Assembly: GCF_949628215.1 (NCBI RefSeq)
Contig: NC_134286.1
Coordinates: forward strand, 1,178,001-1,242,000
DNA: 64,000 bases
Direction of reading: 5' to 3'
Origin: Phalacrocorax aristotelis
Lineage: Eukaryota; Chordata; Aves; Suliformes; Phalacrocoracidae
Shown: positions 33,111 to 45,900 of the stretch, one piece after another
Numbering within the stretch: the stretch's first letter is position 1
How the letters are laid out: every line of letters starts with the position of its first letter
Notes under the pieces: generated by a model
What the model was told of the DNA's origin: nothing
What the model saw: the letters and a program-made list of their open reading frames with translations, nothing else
Databases searched by the model: none
Translations under genes and position numbers: made by a program

Positions 33111-36100
33111 ATTTCCATGACGGGTGGTGCTGTGGAAACGGCATGGGAACATTCCTTGCGATCCTAGGCTTACTGCCTCCCCAGGGAAAAAGCTGCTGGT
33201 CAGAAAAATACAAGGAGGACTTTTCAGACGGGGCCTGGATTTTATTTTTAACGTCCATGTAAAAATAATGCAAATAAAGATTTGTGCCTGCTCGTGCGCC
33301 CAGAAGATGGAGCGGCGGGACAGCAGCGGAGATTTTCCCAGGCAGCTTCAAGCAGTCCTGCTGAATAACTGCAAGTGAAGCGAAAGGAGCGCTGCTGAAT
33401 TCTTTGCCCTGGGAATCGCCTTCCTACCAGTGAAAATGTGACCTCTGGTATCATTATGTCAGCTACAGCATTCTGCTAGGACCGGATTAAGAAAACAAAA
33501 CAAAGAAGGATCTGCGAATAACAGTAATCTTAAGGAACTGGGTTCTTGTCAGCCTCCAAACCCAGCAATGATCAAAATCATCACAGCTGCTGCCTGCCTC
33601 AACCTGGCACTTCTCCCTAAAGCACAACGTGCTTTCAGAGACCACCAGCAACAGCGTGTCCTGGGAGTGTCCGTGAGCAGAGACGCTGGCAGCGCCCGTG
33701 GTTGCTCTGATGCCTGGTCGCAGGGCACATGGCGTGTCTGCACCAGGTTTCCTTCTTGCCGAGCATCCGTCGCCTCGCTGAGCCACTGCACAGAGGCGAG
33801 CGGGGATGGCTTTCCCCAGCAGGCAGGCAGGCAGCAGAGAAGTAGGGACACCAAGAAAGAAAACTTGAAGAAGTGGACTGTTCTTTTGGTGCAAGCACTG
33901 CCTCTGGTTCCCATTGGCAGGGGTAATTAATTGCTTTCTTTAGGGTTCAGAGACAGAGAAATCAGGAGAGCAGGAGGGGGAGAAACAAACATTTCTGCTT
34001 CTTCTAGAAAACAGGTAAATACAGGCACTGCACCCAGGGAAAGTAACTGGAGGTAGTCTTGCCTTATCAACTTCTTGCTTAAACCCCTCCATGCTGCCAC
34101 CTTTCCTGTCCCTTATGGCATAAGGCCAGTGGGAGAGCAGCGCAGAGGTCCAACAGGGAGCGTACAAGGGAGGGTACGGATACTAGGAGGTTAGAGCTCA
34201 AGTGATCTTCAAGTTGAGCCCTGAACTGTTGATGACAGCCCCAGGCCTCCATGGCAAATGCATCTTAAATATAGTGATGATTTTAAATTGCTCAGCGCCT
34301 AATTAACACACCTAAAACTTATTACTCCTACTGTTTCCACAGTCTGATGCCAGGCACCTGATTTAACTTCCGAAGCTAAGAGCCAAGCTCCCTCGCTAGG
34401 CACATCATTGATGTGGAAGTGTAGATCCCATTTTGCCTAGGAGTGCCTCCAGAAGATGCACCATAACTGCTGCCTATCCCGAGCTGGCCTCTGGAAAGAC
34501 CTTCCCTCCTGCGTGGATCACAGAGAGAGTCAAGGCTTCCAACTTTGGCTCCACTGGAGATGCCTGCATTACACAGCATAACTACTGTCCTTCTGATTCC
34601 TCTTCAGAAGATTCTAAACTGCCCGTATCACTTTGGGTGGCTCCTTCTTAGGCCCCTTTGGAGCTCATGCAAAGCTTCTCTAGAATTGTACTTTGTGTGA
34701 CCTCCAAAGGTGGTCTATACTCCCCATCATAGCCTTAATGGAAGGCACGGGCTCCTGCCTGTATGGTTTTTGCACCCCAAGACCGGGAGGTGCACACTGA
34801 ACCTTCCCAACTTACATTAGGGGTCAGAGGCAACTGACGGTGAATAGACAGTCCTCACAAGGACAGGTACAGGATCCACTCTGCAGTGGCAAAGCAGACC
34901 TCCGGCACACAGAGGCAGGGCAGCTTTGACTGTCAACGCACAGACATCAGCTCTACCATCTTTCCCCCACTGGCATGGCTTTGCATCCTTCAGCCTGGTC
35001 CTCACAAAGGTCCTTCTCTCTCTCTGGCAGTTACAGTCCCACAAGGTTTGCAGGTGCTGCCAGCTGGGATGAGTGCCATAACAAGTTTTATGCTATTTAT
35101 GTCTCGAGAAAGGAGAAATGAGCAAAAGGGATAGGTGAGCAAAAGACCACGCCACGCAGCCCGCACTGGGCATGCGGACGAGGCGTCAGCCGTGGTGTGA
35201 GTGAGTACTCACCGCTGGAATGTCCCACAGGAAAGGGGCCAGAGGCCAAGAGGATGTGAAGCAAGGTAAGGTCAGCCCGAGCTGACCCACAAGCTGCTCA
35301 CATCCCAAGGGAGAGGAGCCAGCCCTGGGAAGAGCAGCACTAGCATTTGTCTCTATAAATAAGTGCAAACAGGTAGGTTTGGCTGGGCTGCAGAGCACGA
35401 CAGCAGCTGCAAATCAGAGTGGAGCCCACAGAGATGGTGTCACTCGGCAAGAACACCTGAGCTGAATCATCAGGAGTATCTGCACTTCACAGTGGGGATC
35501 CGCGTTCCCATGAGCACACGGGGAGGGAGAGCACAGGCTAATGCAGACGAAAGGGCAGTGCCTGTTCCGTAAGCTGGATGGCCGTGCTGATGCGCCTCAC
35601 TCCTGCAGCACACCTGGAGCTCCCCTGCCGGTCTGTGCCGGGCTCTGGCTCTCGCTCCCAGGGTCCCACAAGCTTTCCCGTTCACAGCTACCCGGAGGTC
35701 ATTCATCCCCTCTGAGCAGCTCCCCAGTCACACTGGCAGTGGTGCAATTTGTCAATGAAAATGTGTTTTGCCATGTCGTTTTCTCAGGGACTGAAACATT
35801 TTGTTCTTTATTCAGGGACACATTTTTTATTTTAATCAATCTTTTGGAGATCAATAGAAATATATATGCATGCTGAGTGGGGCATGGTCCTCCTCAAATT
35901 TCCCTTCATTTATTTGATAAAGTGAAAGGGTTCTCCAGTTTCTTTCCATATGTAGCATTTTTCGTTTGCAAAAACATGGGAAGACCAAAAAAAAAAATGC
36001 ATATTTCAGATACTTTTTTCTTTCAGCTGTTGGTTCTTAGCCTTTTGCATCATGTTCCCATGAGAAAAATAAAATACATTTCTTTCTTCACATGGCCTGA

Positions 36101-39100
36101 GAGTTCAGGGTTTTTTTGTCTTTTAAACCTTTTCTCACTTTATGCGGACACACGCTTACACATATACACACCGTGACCGTAGCTTGAAAGCAAGTTTGTC
36201 TTCCCCTATTGTTTTATTTCATATAAAAAAGCTTGGAAGCATTTTACTTCCAACAAAACCCTGGCTATAGCGTCTCTCTTGAGTTTGCCACACACTGAAA
36301 ACCTTTGACCGGTGAGATTGTACCTCCTCTAGACCCGCTGGCTTTGGCAGGAACCTGCCAGGCAGAACTGGCCCTCGGCCTCGGTGCTAACATGAGGCTC
36401 TCCTCTCCCTCCCTCTCGCAGCGCAGTGGAGAGACGCCGGGGCTGAGGCAGCGCAGCTGGAGGCGGGCGCTGCATCTGAAGGGGGGCTTGGGTCCTCCAG
36501 GGCCCGGGAGGCCTGAGCCAGGGCAGGAGCTGTGGCGGCCGTGGGAGCTGCTGCCGGGGCGGCGCTGCCAGCGCTGCCCGGAGCCCAGCCTGCCGCCGCT
36601 GCCAGCAGGCTGTTCTCAGGAGGTCCTGGGGACCACCGTGGTGAAAACTCTTTGTGGCAGAGAGAACTTGAAAGGCAAATACCTCTAAAACCTTCTGTAT
36701 TTCAGCTGTGGGCCTGACCGAAATGTTTTAGCAAAAGACTCTGATAAGGTCCAGTAAAGGCTGAAGTGGCACAAAGGGACTGTTTCCCATTTTCTTTCAT
36801 TTCTGGCTGGCCTTCATCAGGTTTTCAAGGAGCATTTTTCTTCCGAAAGCAAAGCTTCCTCCCTCCTAACCTGCAGCCCATGGCATGGCACGGCGGCACC
36901 CTGGGGCACCCCCGGATGGCAGAGTCAACCGGGCAGCCTGGGTGCCCTTGGTTGGACGTGGCCTGGCTGGCGCAGCCCAGCCGCGGCAGGCGGGAGGCGA
37001 CGTGCCGGCCACCCCACCGCGCAGCCTGGAGAAGCGGGGCGAAGGCAGCACCTCCCACGCGGCAGACATGCGTGGCCACAGCGCAGGCGGCTCACACAAA
37101 GCAGGGCACGGCCCTTCCCCATCACACTGCTTTCACCAGCCAGGACCAAACTCTGCCCGCAACACTGAATGGAGCAGTCCATTCCCTGAGCCCTGGGGTC
37201 AGACAGCATGGATTTGGTTGCGTTCGCATTATGAAGCTCTTAGTCCTTGGTCTCCAGCACGTGGAGGCCTTGTGGTCCTAAGGCATAAGCCTTAATTTTT
37301 CATGTGAGTTTTTCTTCAGTTCAAAGCACATGCAAGAACACACATCCTGTGCTGCAATCCATCAGAGAACTGTTTTCATAGCATGAAACTCTAGGCTTGC
37401 CCGTGCTGCCTATTGGCAGTAGTTCCTGATTTATGATATTGTCCAAGCAATGTTCAGGCATCATTTTGGAGAGTATTATTAGCAGAGGCTAAAATACTGC
37501 CAGGGTGTGAGCTAATAATTGAGCAGGAGAGATGGTCACTGGTCCGGCGCTTAAGCTCTCAAGCTGGCAATGTTTTGTTCAGCAGTGTAGGCACAGCCTG
37601 GGAATCAACTGAAGCTGTAGGGATGTGATCAGGGAAGTATGTCGTTTATACATTGATCTGCCAACTGGGACACCCCGGAGCATCAGAACACCTTGGGCCT
37701 TCCTGCACTGCTCTTTGTCTCTTCTTTTTCAGTGACCGTCAGCTGCTGTAGCATGATTCAAGCACTGTAATATTTATATCCTTCTCTAAAGCAGCACAGA
37801 GGGGTAGATCTACTGTGGAGGTTGCTTTGATACAAAAGAACAAGAACGTGCGTGACGAAGTGTCGCACATGGTGTGAGGGGTTGGGGCAGGAATGGGATG
37901 TGGAGGGCATGCTAGGTCTGTGCAGCAAGCAGAGCGTTGCCACCAGGAGAGCAGGAGGAGGCTTTTCTCCACAGAGAGTGGCAGCACTCAAGCATCACAG
38001 GTACCGTCGGTGGTGCCATGCTCGGGCTTTGTGGATACTAAGGCAAGTGGGAGCAGGGCTGCATGCAATGATGAAGGTTTTGAAGGGCTGCCTTGGTTGT
38101 TCTTCGAATGCCCAGTAAGCTACTCTGCTCCCACTATTAGTAGGGAACAGAAGTGCCATGTGAGCAGTCTTGGGAATGGGAGGGAATCATTGCTGATTAT
38201 TCCTAAAATCCAGGGTGGTCCACACTTGGGGGAAAAGTAGCTAAAACCATTTCAGGGTCATTAAGCTAAAAGAAAAAGCATTTAAGAACAAAGACTTTTA
38301 ATGTGTTTTGACGGACATTATAATTTTTTCAACAGCTCGTTCTCTTCTCTTGAGACCAGCAGGAATTGCTCGCAGTCAGTAATGTATTCAACACAGTTCA
38401 CCCTCTGTGAGTTTTCTGTTCCTACCCTGTTGTGTGTGTCGGTCCGGACCGGCCCAGCCCAGCCCCCCCCACACCTTATTTTCTCTATTTGACTCACTAT
38501 TTAAAACTATTTGCTTGTTCCAGCCTGAGAACACATCTTCCGTGTGCGGTCATTCCACAGGCAGCTCCAGCTCAGATGCACTAGTCGGAACCTGACCTTC
38601 GTGGTGAATACCCCTGGCTCATATGGGGTGAGTCTGTTCCCAGTGAGATGGCCATTACCAAGGGACTGCCTTTTCTGCTACCATTCCCTAATTTATTATT
38701 TGTTCTCGGCGAGCTTTGACATGAGTTCATGTTTTCTTAGATATTTCTACCAGGCAGTTCTTCCAGGGACTGTTCATGGAATGTGAGGGCAGAAGAAAAT
38801 CAAACTCTCTTATTTTCCAAAAGGGAGACAGCAAAGAGAAGTCTGCCCGCTGCGGCACCTGTTTCAAGCCTCACACCGGGGGGTGGGAAGATTCGTACGA
38901 GTGGACAGGCACTTTGGCCCAGCATGAGGGAACCAGCATGGTTCCCTGCAGCACATTCCCAAGCTTCTTACCAAGCCCAGATTAACATGATTTAAGCGGC
39001 AGGGGTTCCGTCCCCTCACCTTGGGAAATGCTGCCAAGGTTTTACAGAACTTGGCGCTAGGACATTTTTCTAACTGAGTTTCAATCTTAAATGTCCTTTT

Positions 39101-42100
39101 GCACAGTTTCATCCCATTGGTTTCAGAAACAGGCTAAAATTAAACAGGACGACATGAAATGAAGCCAAGGGAAATGCATTAAGTCATGTTTGCAGAGCAC
39201 ATTGAGAGAACAGGACAAAATGTCCTTGGGAGGACAAAGAAATCAATCGTTAATAATATATCTCACGGTGCAGACGCCAAAGAAGTTTTTCAACCACTGT
39301 GAAGTCAGTGTGTGTTAACCTTATAGCGCAGACCTGCAAAGTGAGCGTAGGGACCAAGGTAGCTCAAGGTACGCAATTACAGGGTGTGCCTGGATCTCGT
39401 GAAGCACGGAGCAGCCCTGGGTCCTGCCAACGCACAGTCAGAAGGTCTTCTCCAGCGCTGGGCACCCACACAGGAGTCTTCTGGACCTGCTGGATGCACA
39501 CAGCAAGTGGGAAACTTTTAGGAGCAGGGCTCAAACTCAAGAAAAGTGCATTAATCGGACTCTAAGTATCTGGCAAACCTTGTTTAACTGCATGAGCGTT
39601 AGAGAGTATAGAGGGAATTGTAGGGGTCACTTCATTGAAAATGGATTACTGTTCTAAACCCTGGGTAGAAGAACAGAGTCCAGCAACCTCTGATAGTAGC
39701 TGTGATCATCCCATCTACATTTGGCAAACAAAAGAGGGTTTTAAACTGATTTAATCTTTCCTGCTTTTTGTAATAATCAAGTTCAAATGAGAGTCATGCT
39801 GTGGATGGAAGGAACAGTCCAGGTCAGCAGACCCCAGTATCCATCAGAAGAGAGAGATAAGAAGATGGATAAAAAGGAGAGATCTGACTAGGCTGATGAA
39901 AGATGACAAAAAAGTGAATGCCAAAACTCAACAAAGACAAATTAAACAATGCAGGGATTTCTCAGTGAGAGGAGCAAAGCAAAGTCTAAACATGCTGGGA
40001 CATTGGGCAAGTCCCGAACCACCTGAATCACCAATAGTTTTCCTTTGACAGCCTCAGCTGCCAAGGGGGAAGGATTGGGCAGCAATTGCAGGTGAGGAGG
40101 TCCAGATATCCTCACAGCAGGCACAGCACAGATGGCTACGAGCTCAGTATCTTCTAGGTAACATATTGGAGTCCTAATGGCAGTAACATGTATAAAAAAT
40201 GAGGTCTCCAGGACTAATATTATTACAACAAATTCCACAGGAATTAATCACGTTTGAGCCATAACGATAACAGAGAGCTGGTTAGCGAATTCTCTCCCAA
40301 GCCTCCTGTCCCTCTGGCACTTGCTTGTAGGCCAGTTTCTTGGGATGGGGCATGGACTGTTTTCTTTCAAAAGAAGCAGACCCATTTAGTCTGATTGAGG
40401 TTTATTCTCAGGTTGGTCAGGTTTTAGTAGTGCAAGCCATTTTAAAACTGCAGTATGATATAATTTTGTAAAGTTTTGTCTAGGTTTTTTTTCCTCTTTT
40501 CTATGCAAAATACTGTCAGGACCCTGGGAAAGTTCCCCCACCAGCCTTCTAGCTTTGAGATAAATGTAATCTCTTTATAAAAACACACACTTACATAGCT
40601 TACACCAGCCTAGTGCTGGATGTAGTGTTTGCCGTGAATCACGCCACTTCACTGCCAAACCAAGTCTAAAACACAATGAAAGACACATCTTGGTGAATGT
40701 CCATCTTAATTTTCATTCTTCAACAGCAGGATACTCAAGTGAAAGGTTTTCATTAGTCCTCGCACCAAAAAAAGGCTTGTGAGATCTCCAGATAAAGGTT
40801 TTCCTGAATTAATATACCACATAGATCAACGTATATCAATAAACAGAAACTCTTATGACCATGAGAGGGAAAACCCATTCAGGCAGTGCTACTTGTGTGC
40901 ATGTTTGTGAGAGCAGCGGGTCTGATAACGGCACTGACTTCCAGCGTGCCCACCCTCCCCGATGCTGGATGGCTGGCAGGCTTTTACCAAAGGAATGAGA
41001 GAAATAAAATAAAGAGACCTTTGACCAAACTCCTGGAAATCAGAGCAGTTGTTAGCTGAATCGCGTATCACAACGAAGGTTAAAGCCAGGTTAGTGGCAG
41101 TGGGTTATCCGCGGGCTATTTTTCTCAATCTGGTCGTCCCAGAATAGCTGCTGTGCTTCAGTTTCCAATACAAAAGCTGTTTCTGTTGCTCACATGTAGT
41201 AAGCAGGAAACCAGCAGGAAAGAGTGAAGATTCCACAAAAATTCTGCCTTTTCCTGTATTACTGGCTGTGCTGATGCTTTCTCTGCTTGGCTCTTGTTTG
41301 ACTCCTGGGCATCCACCCAGATTCACCCCCTGGCAGGACACACAAAGTGCCGTTCATAGACTGAAAATTGGAGTCTCGGTCTTGAGAGACCATTTGGCTG
41401 ACAGATGTTTCTGCTTGTCTGTCGCTATAATTATATTTTTCTCGTACTAATTCCTACCCAAGGAAGCGTGTGGCACTAGTGCAAAGAAGGGAGGGGGAAA
41501 CCCCACAAAAATTAAAGACATTTAGAAAGCCTTGGGACATGAATTCTTAATCACACACTGTAGGTCCGGTTACGCCTGGAGGGGTGCGCCTGTACCTCTG
41601 GGTCTGGGTGGGAGCTTGCCTGCAATGAATATTTCATGCAAATCAAAGGGCAGATGTTACACAATGCCTCTCAGCTTCCATTTCACAGAACAGGGAGCGT
41701 CAGCAGCCCAGCAGTTCGCAGAAATGTCATCGCACAAACATTGCAAAGTTGAGCTCCAGACCTGCAATGAATAGAGACATCTTTGCCTGTACAGAGCTTG
41801 TCACCAGTGTCAAGGCCTTTGACATCCCTCTTAATGAGGGACGGGCTAGAGCAGGAGGTCAGTAAAGTATTGGGTAAAGCTCAGGAGGAATTCTGCTTTC
41901 TTAATTTCTCGAGAGCATCAGATCGCATCTTATTTTTCTCCCCTGCAGTGTGTCCCCTATGGATTAAACTGGCCTATAAAAAGGGACCATGAAGCTCAGT
42001 ACGTTTTGTCTTTTGAAACCTCGCTTACACAGCCCCTCACAAAACCACCTTACGGCCCGACAGCTCTTTGGCTGCTTTTCCGCACCCGGTGGTGGATGTT

Positions 42101-45100
42101 AGCACCCGTCCACTGGCTGGATGTGTCTCCTGTCCTCCACTGTTTCTCTTCTCCCTGCCTCTAACCACGTGCACCCTCCTGAAGGAAAGACTGGCCATAT
42201 TACTGCTGTGATAAAGGGAGCTACTCGTGAGGGATGTGAAATAACTCCTGAAACTGGGCTTATAAAGAAGCTGAGGAGCGGAGGTGGCATGTTGACAGTG
42301 AAGGTGAATCCCTTCCAACGCTGCGCTGCGATGAGCATATCAGTAAGTGGTATTTTCCTTTCTCCAGAAGCCTTTTGACTGCAGCTACAGCTTTGATGCA
42401 GTCCATCGTCTGCTTGGGTCAAACCAAAGTCAGCATGATCAGCCAGTATCTGCTTGACTGGTTATAGAAAATAGGCGAGTGTTTGTCAGGCCCTCCTCTG
42501 CTGCACAGGTATAACCATGTACCTCTACTACAGCTAAGCAGAAACCATCGCCCTCCACAGTTGCGGAGACCCTTTTTATCAGCACTAAACACATCCACCG
42601 AAGCTAGACTGTGACTTATTCAGCCTTCCCTGTCAACATGAAAGAGTAACTTCAGGACATAGCCATACTTCAAAACCTGCAGCTACCATGTACTGGGATG
42701 GGTAGTAAAGCAAGAGTGGCTTAGGGTACAGTCACCTTCATCAAAGCTTGGAAGATAAGCAGGTCCTCTGAGCCTTTGGTACTGAGTAAATTCAGGAGCA
42801 GGTTAAGTAAGTGCAATTGCTCATCACAGGAAACAGTGCAAACTATTTCATTGTTTAGAATAAAAGGTAATTCATGAAGAGCTCTACCATCGTTCTGCCT
42901 TCTGTGAGAGATGTACTCTTTTGCTCATTTTTGTATGACTGGCTTCTCTGTGTGAGACATGAGGCTAGAGTCTTGACCAGGGCAGGACAAGGTGTTGAAT
43001 GTGTTTGGATGGAGCAGGGCATGAAAATGAAGGGTTTTAGTTTGCCAAGCCATGTTTCCAGGCCCTGAGGACCTCCTCCAGATCTCGTGGTCCCCCCCAG
43101 TTCTGACACACACCAAGGCCCGAAGCTCTGCAAACGGTGCTGGGACATGTAGGGCTTCTCAAGGGAAAGCGAATACTTTGAGCTGTTGTTTTTCTTCTTT
43201 CCTCCCCAAACAGCCAGTGGCACAGGATAGGGGTCCTCCAGCTTCTGCAAGAATCAAGATAATTTTCAATGGCATTTCAAAACAATGCCTTTTAAGGAGA
43301 AGAAACAGTGCCAGCAAGTGGTGCACATGTGTCAGCCACCCCAGAGCCTGAAATGGTTTCCACTGTGCATATCTACAAAGCCACAGAAGGTAGTGCTGGC
43401 AAGCCTGGGGCAATGAGAGCAGAAACACAGCAGAGCTCACCAATGCCTAAGTTTTACCTCAACCCTATACAAATCTAGGTATTTGGGTGTGTGAGTGATG
43501 CCACCATTCAGCTCCATGTAAGGCACTCGCTGCAAAAAACAGACTTGAGAGGATGGACCATCTTTACTGTTTTGCAAAGGTTTAATGATCTAAATAAAAG
43601 TGGGAGGAAAGAAGGGAGTTGTCTGCATCTGCAGTGCGATGTCAGTGCTGCGCTACACCTGTGGCCAGCGAGGTCCCCTCTCCCCTCCAGGTCCCCAGCA
43701 AGAGTCCCCAGCAGGCTGTGACAGGCACGCACCAATGCAAGCAGCACATTTTAAGATGGCAAAACTGTAGCCCCTCACAGGAATGGCCAGAAATGTTGTT
43801 TTTTCCTGCAGTTCCCAAGGTAAGCGTGGGGATTCAAAAAAATGGAGAGGGTGACAGATACAGAGGTTCCCTCTTCCTCCTGCCAGGGTGGTGGGTGACT
43901 GGCTTCCCCCAGCTCCCCTCTGCCCTTGCAGCAAACCCCGGGAGGGCCAGTCTGGCAAGGCGCTGGGGACCTGGAGCAGGGCCAAAGCAAAGCGAGGAGG
44001 GTTCTGTCCCTTGGAGGCCCCCGAGCACACATCTCCGCCTGGATGGAGAAGGGGAAGGGATGAGGAAGGAGGGACAGGCTGGGATGGTGTACAGCCCCCG
44101 GCAGCTGCTGGGCTGCACGCATGCTCCATGCCAGGATCCTGCGAGGGGGAAGAAGATGAGCAGTGGAAACAGGAAAAATTCACAGCACCGAATTCCCCTG
44201 GACTGGGACAGGGAAATTGTTCTATTTAAAATTTGTAATTTATTTTTAACATGGGCTCTTTGACTCACGTGCTGTTGTTACTGCTCTTGTAAAAGGGGGG
44301 CGGAGAGGCTTTCTTGCAGCAAGGCGCCTGTGTCGCACTGGGCACAGGATGGGCTTGGGAGGTTTCTGATTCCAGGAATATGACTTTTTATAGATCCTAA
44401 TCCAGGAAATGAAATGACCTGGCTGACTTGTACACCGAGATGCACACCATGCAGCCCTTGCACACTCAGCAAAGGGTAACTGGAGGAGCACAGTGACAGC
44501 ACAGGCACAAACCTGGAGATACGAATGCTGGAGAGAAATTACATATTTTTGTTGGAACACTACAGCTGAGAGAAATATGAAAATTGTGCAAAAGGGACAC
44601 TAGACTAACTAGTAACTTAACAAGCAAAGCATCCTTATAGTGAGATTGAGATATAAGCTCCCAAGAGAAATAGCAGAAGCCTTTGTATTTCAGCTGTGCA
44701 ATTTTTACAACATTGCAACCCCTGATCATTTTTAAATCCACTGCTTGGGCCTTTCAACCCTATGCTAGATAGATCCATGGAGAATGTTCTTAGAGGATAC
44801 TGTACTTGTACTAAAACTGATTAAAACACCAACAGAGGCAAAAGGCTGAAAATGCCAGTGTAGTGTATAATTATTGTCAGGATTGGTAACAGAGGCCTCA
44901 GAAAAGTGATACATGCTTGTGCTTACAAACACACACGTGCCCAGCATGAAGGGAAGACACATAGAAAGACAAAGACAGTGCAAAAGGCTTTAGATTGGTC
45001 TGGGATGGCCACACAGTTCCATTCCACCTTCTCTTGACCTTATGTGCAAACTGTCGGAGCAGCTTATCAACTTTAATATGCTCAGGGAGTTTGACAAAAT

Positions 45101-45625
45101 CAGACTGCTCTAATTATCGCCCTCTTTCAGCCTACTTTAATGATGAGTTAATTGCCCATGATGAGACTTTGATTTTCTTGGAATGCCTTAGCCCTTTGTA
45201 ATTTTCAGGTTCTGGCTTATTCACCAGCAGTCACTCCTCGAGTAATAAAGGAACACGGTCCCGCAAGGGAAACTAAGCTACACTTTTTCTAATTGTGCAT
45301 GAGGAACCTGTCAATTTTCTTCTTTCAGCCTTTAACCAGGTTTCATCTGCCCCGTGGAAGTCAATCCAACAAGGCCAACACCCATTTTCTCTCCAGACTG
45401 TACCTCTACATGGGATTTTTTACTCAAACAATGATGCAGCTGAATGGAAAATAGTCGTGGAGCCAACAGTTTTCAACACTGATTGAAGCCTGTGCTGCTG
45501 CTGGAATCTAAATTGGAGAGCATGAGGATCTGGGGCTTTGCAGCAAGGACTCTTTAAACTAGGAATGTGTAAAGACTTTTCTGTGGTTTGGCACATGGGC
45601 AAGCATTCCGTAAATACATCACAGA
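33111..45625. other. Intergenic, no supported gene
   Basis: Mixed composition with a small GC-rich patch at about 36.4-36.65 kb. No frame shows a domain, signal peptide or exon series that I recognise, and none of the moesin or hephaestin exons expected near this locus are present. The 12-base palindrome CGGTCCGGACCG near 38.44 kb is probably chance. Confidence 0.5.
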
Positions 45626-45900
45626 AATTAAATATAGAAAAGACCTGCTGATAGGTCTAATCCATTTTGCTTGGATAGCACCAAATTGGTTCTTATGGGA
45701 CAGTTTGCATTATCTGCTTGAGAAAAGTTTAAAATTTCCCAGGTGATGAAGCTTCCACCACTTCTTTTCAGGAAACAATTAGCAGCCTAATACGCCTCAG
45801 TCTTAAGACATTTTTCTCAGATTCTTCCTGATTTTTTTTTTTTTCAGCATACAGCTCCTAGATATGTCCTACTGGACTGTTATAATTTCCCTTCTACCTG
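45626..45900 (-). mobile_element. Old CR1-type LINE fragment
   Basis: Diverged sequence reading like the reverse complement of a CR1 3' region: agaaaagacctgctgataggtc, then gatgaagcttccaccac, cagcctaatacgcctcagt and ttcctgatttttt. The order of these phrases is that of ancient amniote CR1 elements. Ends are approximate and similarity is weak. Confidence 0.4.

Noticed and set aside
32544-33262. Frames of 207 and 228 codons through the CpG island
   Set aside because: Arg/Pro/Ala-rich in two overlapping plus frames with similar antisense frames, as expected for an island core; no family recognised.
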